This document shows, one piece after another, positions 62,170 through 64,000 of a stretch of 64,000 nt of DNA. Source of the stretch: a bacterium UBP2_UBA2255. GTDB taxonomy: Bacteria; Edwardsbacteria; AC1; EtOH8. The position numbers were made by a program, and so were the translations under genes. The DNA lies in the NCBI GenBank assembly GCA_002347565.1, contig DDXR01000058.1, positions 61,523 to 125,522 on the forward strand. Direction: 5' to 3'. The first letter of the stretch is position 1. The number at the start of each line of letters is the position of its first letter. Under the pieces are notes generated by a model, which searched no databases, was not told where the DNA came from, and was given only the letters and a program-made list of their open reading frames with translations.

Positions 62170-64000
62170 CTCCCTCTTTCTTCCTTAGGTTTCACTTGCC
62201 GGCCTCGGGCATCGAAGTACTGCACGCTGCTTTCCCGCCCCAGATCATCGTAAGAAGACAGCTTTCGGGCATATCCGTTGATCGTATTGATCGGTTCGTT
62301 ATCAATACCAAGATACCTTTCCTCGATACAATTTCCTTTCCCGTCATAACGGCATTCTTGCTTGAAGTATCCGTCCTTCTGAAGCACTGGTTGTCCGGTC
62401 AATCCATAACAGGCTGTTCCGATCAAGTTCCCCTGGTCATCATGCTGGTACGTCTCCCGGTAATATCCGAACGTGTTGATGACCGGTTCGCCGTCCTTCC
62501 CTTGCGCCCTTTCTTCAACCAGCTCTCCTCTTTCATTATTTACCATGATGATACTGTTAAGCAATTCCCTCTTCACACCGAATTCATTCACTCCCGTCAT
62601 GTTGCCCACATCGTCGTACTGTAAAAGCAATTTGTGAACGCCGTCGTTCAACACCGGATTTTTATCTGGACCATAGCTTTCGAACCCGCTCCAGTTGCCG
62701 CGCTCGTCGTAGGTGTGGACTAACCGCTGGTAGCCGTACTTGTTCGTGACGGGCGCGCCGGTAGTGTCGAAGTACTCCGTTACTGCCGTGTTCCCCTTGG
62801 CATCGAACGTCCGCACAATACGATGCGCACCCACATCGTTGCTCGCCGCCTGGTCCCCGTTCCAGAATGATGCGCGGCTCAACAAACCGCGCTCCTCGTA
62901 TTCATACTTCGCTATCCCGTACCCCTGTCTATTCTTGACCGGCGACCCGTCGATGCCCAAGTACGCCTGCTGTATCAGGCAACCATCCTGGTCGTGGGAA
63001 TAAACCACCATGTGATGACCATCAGCAGCAATGACCGGTTCCCCCGACACTCCGCAATAGCGCTTATTCAGGATGTTGCCCCAACGATCGCGGGCGTACC
63101 GTATCGAGGCGTATCCGGACGCGATCATGACCGGATTGTGCAAAGCATCGTGATATGTAGTCGTCAGGGGGGTGATGCTGTTTGGTTCGTTCACCTCCCA
63201 AACGTACCCGCCTGCGCATCGCATCGGATTGCCCACGGCATCGATCACCGCACGTTTGATGATCAATCCGTCTTTGTCCGTTTCCTGCACATATCCGTAG
63301 GTGCCGTCATTATGTGGCTTTGGCAATCCGTACTGGTTCTGAAATTGCTCCTTCGAGACGTACCCATCCTCATTCAGCGTCTGATAAAGCCTGTTGACTT
63401 CGGTTCTGCTCCCGCGTCGGTATCCTTTCATGTGCAGGGGGTTCAATGCCTGATTCAGATGGTTCACAATCAGCGATCGCAGTTTCGTGCCGTCGTCAGG
63501 ATTTCCATACTCGTACTTATCGATCTTGATGATATTACCCGATGCTCCCCTGCATATAACCCGTTCGGTCTTGCCATCAGCATGATACCGCACCAACCAT
63601 TCCGTCTCGCCGTTTCCGACATCCCACAAAAGACCGCGGTTGTTCTCGTACCTGAACGATATGACCTTTCGTTTCGAGCGAATCACCCTGTAGTGGTATT
63701 TACGATGTGCCAGCAATTCCTCCGATAGTTTATCAACCCCCTCCGGCACGCCCCAGCGGTAAACGATGGTGTTGTAGTATGACACCTTCACCCGGTTGTA
63801 ATCCCACAGGTACAATGAACCACTAACAATTAACAATGAACAGGCAGCGGCTGCTGAATAGAGGATACGCTTCTTTCTAACTTGCCGTTGCAAGTCCCGC
63901 TGCCGCAGATCGTCAAAGGCACAGCCCAGGATGGCCGACAGGATCCGCAGCAATGCCAAGTGCTTTAAGGTCGAAAGTTTCTCGTCCTTGCGCTCACGCA
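62166..64000 (-). CDS. Repeat protein with transmembrane anchor, N-terminus outside window
   Basis: The frame is open to the window edge, so this is the C-terminal ~610 residues. A leucine-rich helix (LRILSAILGCAFDDLRQRD) and a basic stretch precede one transmembrane helix (ILYSAAAACSLLIVSGSLYLW). After a ~170-residue region come about ten imperfect ~40-residue repeats with a 'G..G.PV.....GY....Y.Y...G' pattern (LGIDGSPVKNRQGYGIAKY, FDTTGAPVTNKYGYQRLVH). The helix before the anchor resembles the end of TIR-domain proteins as I remember them, and a truncated TIR start follows directly, so an N-terminal TIR domain beyond the edge is my inference. GC is clearly lower than in its neighbours. Confidence 0.7.
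   Translation of the reverse strand, partial: RERKDEKLSTLKHLALLRILSAILGCAFDDLRQRDLQRQVRKKRILYSAAAACSLLIVSGSLYLWDYNRVKVSYYNTIVYRWGVPEGVDKLSEELLAHRKYHYRVIRSKRKVISFRYENNRGLLWDVGNGETEWLVRYHADGKTERVICRGASGNIIKIDKYEYGNPDDGTKLRSLIVNHLNQALNPLHMKGYRRGSRTEVNRLYQTLNEDGYVSKEQFQNQYGLPKPHNDGTYGYVQETDKDGLIIKRAVIDAVGNPMRCAGGYVWEVNEPNSITPLTTTYHDALHNPVMIASGYASIRYARDRWGNILNKRYCGVSGEPVIAADGHHMVVYSHDQDGCLIQQAYLGIDGSPVKNRQGYGIAKYEYEERGLLSRASFWNGDQAASNDVGAHRIVRTFDAKGNTAVTEYFDTTGAPVTNKYGYQRLVHTYDERGNWSGFESYGPDKNPVLNDGVHKLLLQYDDVGNMTGVNEFGVKRELLNSIIMVNNERGELVEERAQGKDGEPVINTFGYYRETYQHDDQGNLIGTACYGLTGQPVLQKDGYFKQECRYDGKGNCIEERYLGIDNEPINTINGYARKLSSYDDLGRESSVQYFDARGRQVKPKEERGR

Overview
The window reads as chromosomal DNA of a high-GC Gram-negative (diderm) bacterium. 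Diderm markers are a TonB-dependent vitamin B12 receptor with its periplasmic binding protein, an outer-membrane barrel with a FecR/sigma/anti-sigma set, a PBP1C/alpha-2-macroglobulin locus and PilT-type ATPases. Two large secreted proteins end in nearly the same FlgD-like 'propeller-end' domain (NPF...AGQR.RTL...WDGRD..G..V..GVY). In my experience this domain is commonest in FCB-group and related candidate phyla. I cannot name the taxon.

Layout. 1-3.8 kb (all minus): partial TPR protein, small membrane protein, serpin, phosphomannomutase. 3.9-16.1 kb: the most interesting block, a probable RiPP (ribosomally made, modified peptide) system in two converging arms. The plus arm is HprK-like kinase, radical SAM, PqqD-like recognition protein, S26-type peptidase, second radical SAM. 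The minus arm is ABC exporter, nucleotidyltransferase-fold protein, gingipain-type C25 protease, then a 54-aa precursor-like peptide with its own strong promoter; a symmetric bidirectional terminator separates the arms. 16.2-21.8 kb: zinc phospholipase-like lipoprotein, SulP-STAS-cNMP transporter, GH18 protein. 21.8-25.4 kb: tRNA-Leu, two PilT paralogs, a lone radical SAM/SPASM protein. 25.4-27.0 kb: AT-rich two-gene island. 27.0-35.4 kb: TPR protein, HemW, then a five-gene surface-signalling set (barrel, FecR-domain protein, ECF sigma, anti-sigma, Ig-like repeat protein). 35.5-50.4 kb (minus): multi-pass membrane protein, DacB, HNH protein, small anchored protein, tRNA-Ala, FtsX, PBP1C, MBL hydrolase, zinc-ribbon protein, alpha-2-macroglobulin. 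50.4-56.5 kb (plus): tadA, tRNA-Ser with a broken duplicate beside it, cobalamin riboswitch and btuF-btuC-btuD-btuB. 56.5-64 kb (minus): LtaS-type sulfatase, gamma carbonic anhydrase, glycogen synthase, HD protein, lipoprotein, a truncated TIR domain and the C-terminal part of a repeat protein that runs off the end.

How the parts work together. In the RiPP block the PqqD-like protein would hold the leader, the two radical SAM enzymes would crosslink the Cys-bearing core, the kinase could phosphorylate it (the peptide ends in Ser, as in kinase-modified lasso peptides), a protease would remove the leader and the ABC protein would export it. The B12 operon is a standard riboswitch-controlled uptake set.

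Regulation. Many promoters are readable: TTGAC(A/T) or a close variant, a 16-18 nt spacer, and usually a TGn-extended -10. At four genes the start codon lies exactly 6 nt after the -10 box, so leaderless mRNAs look common here. Several families of short palindromic dispersed repeats sit between genes. All functional calls come from reading motifs by eye; no database search was run.
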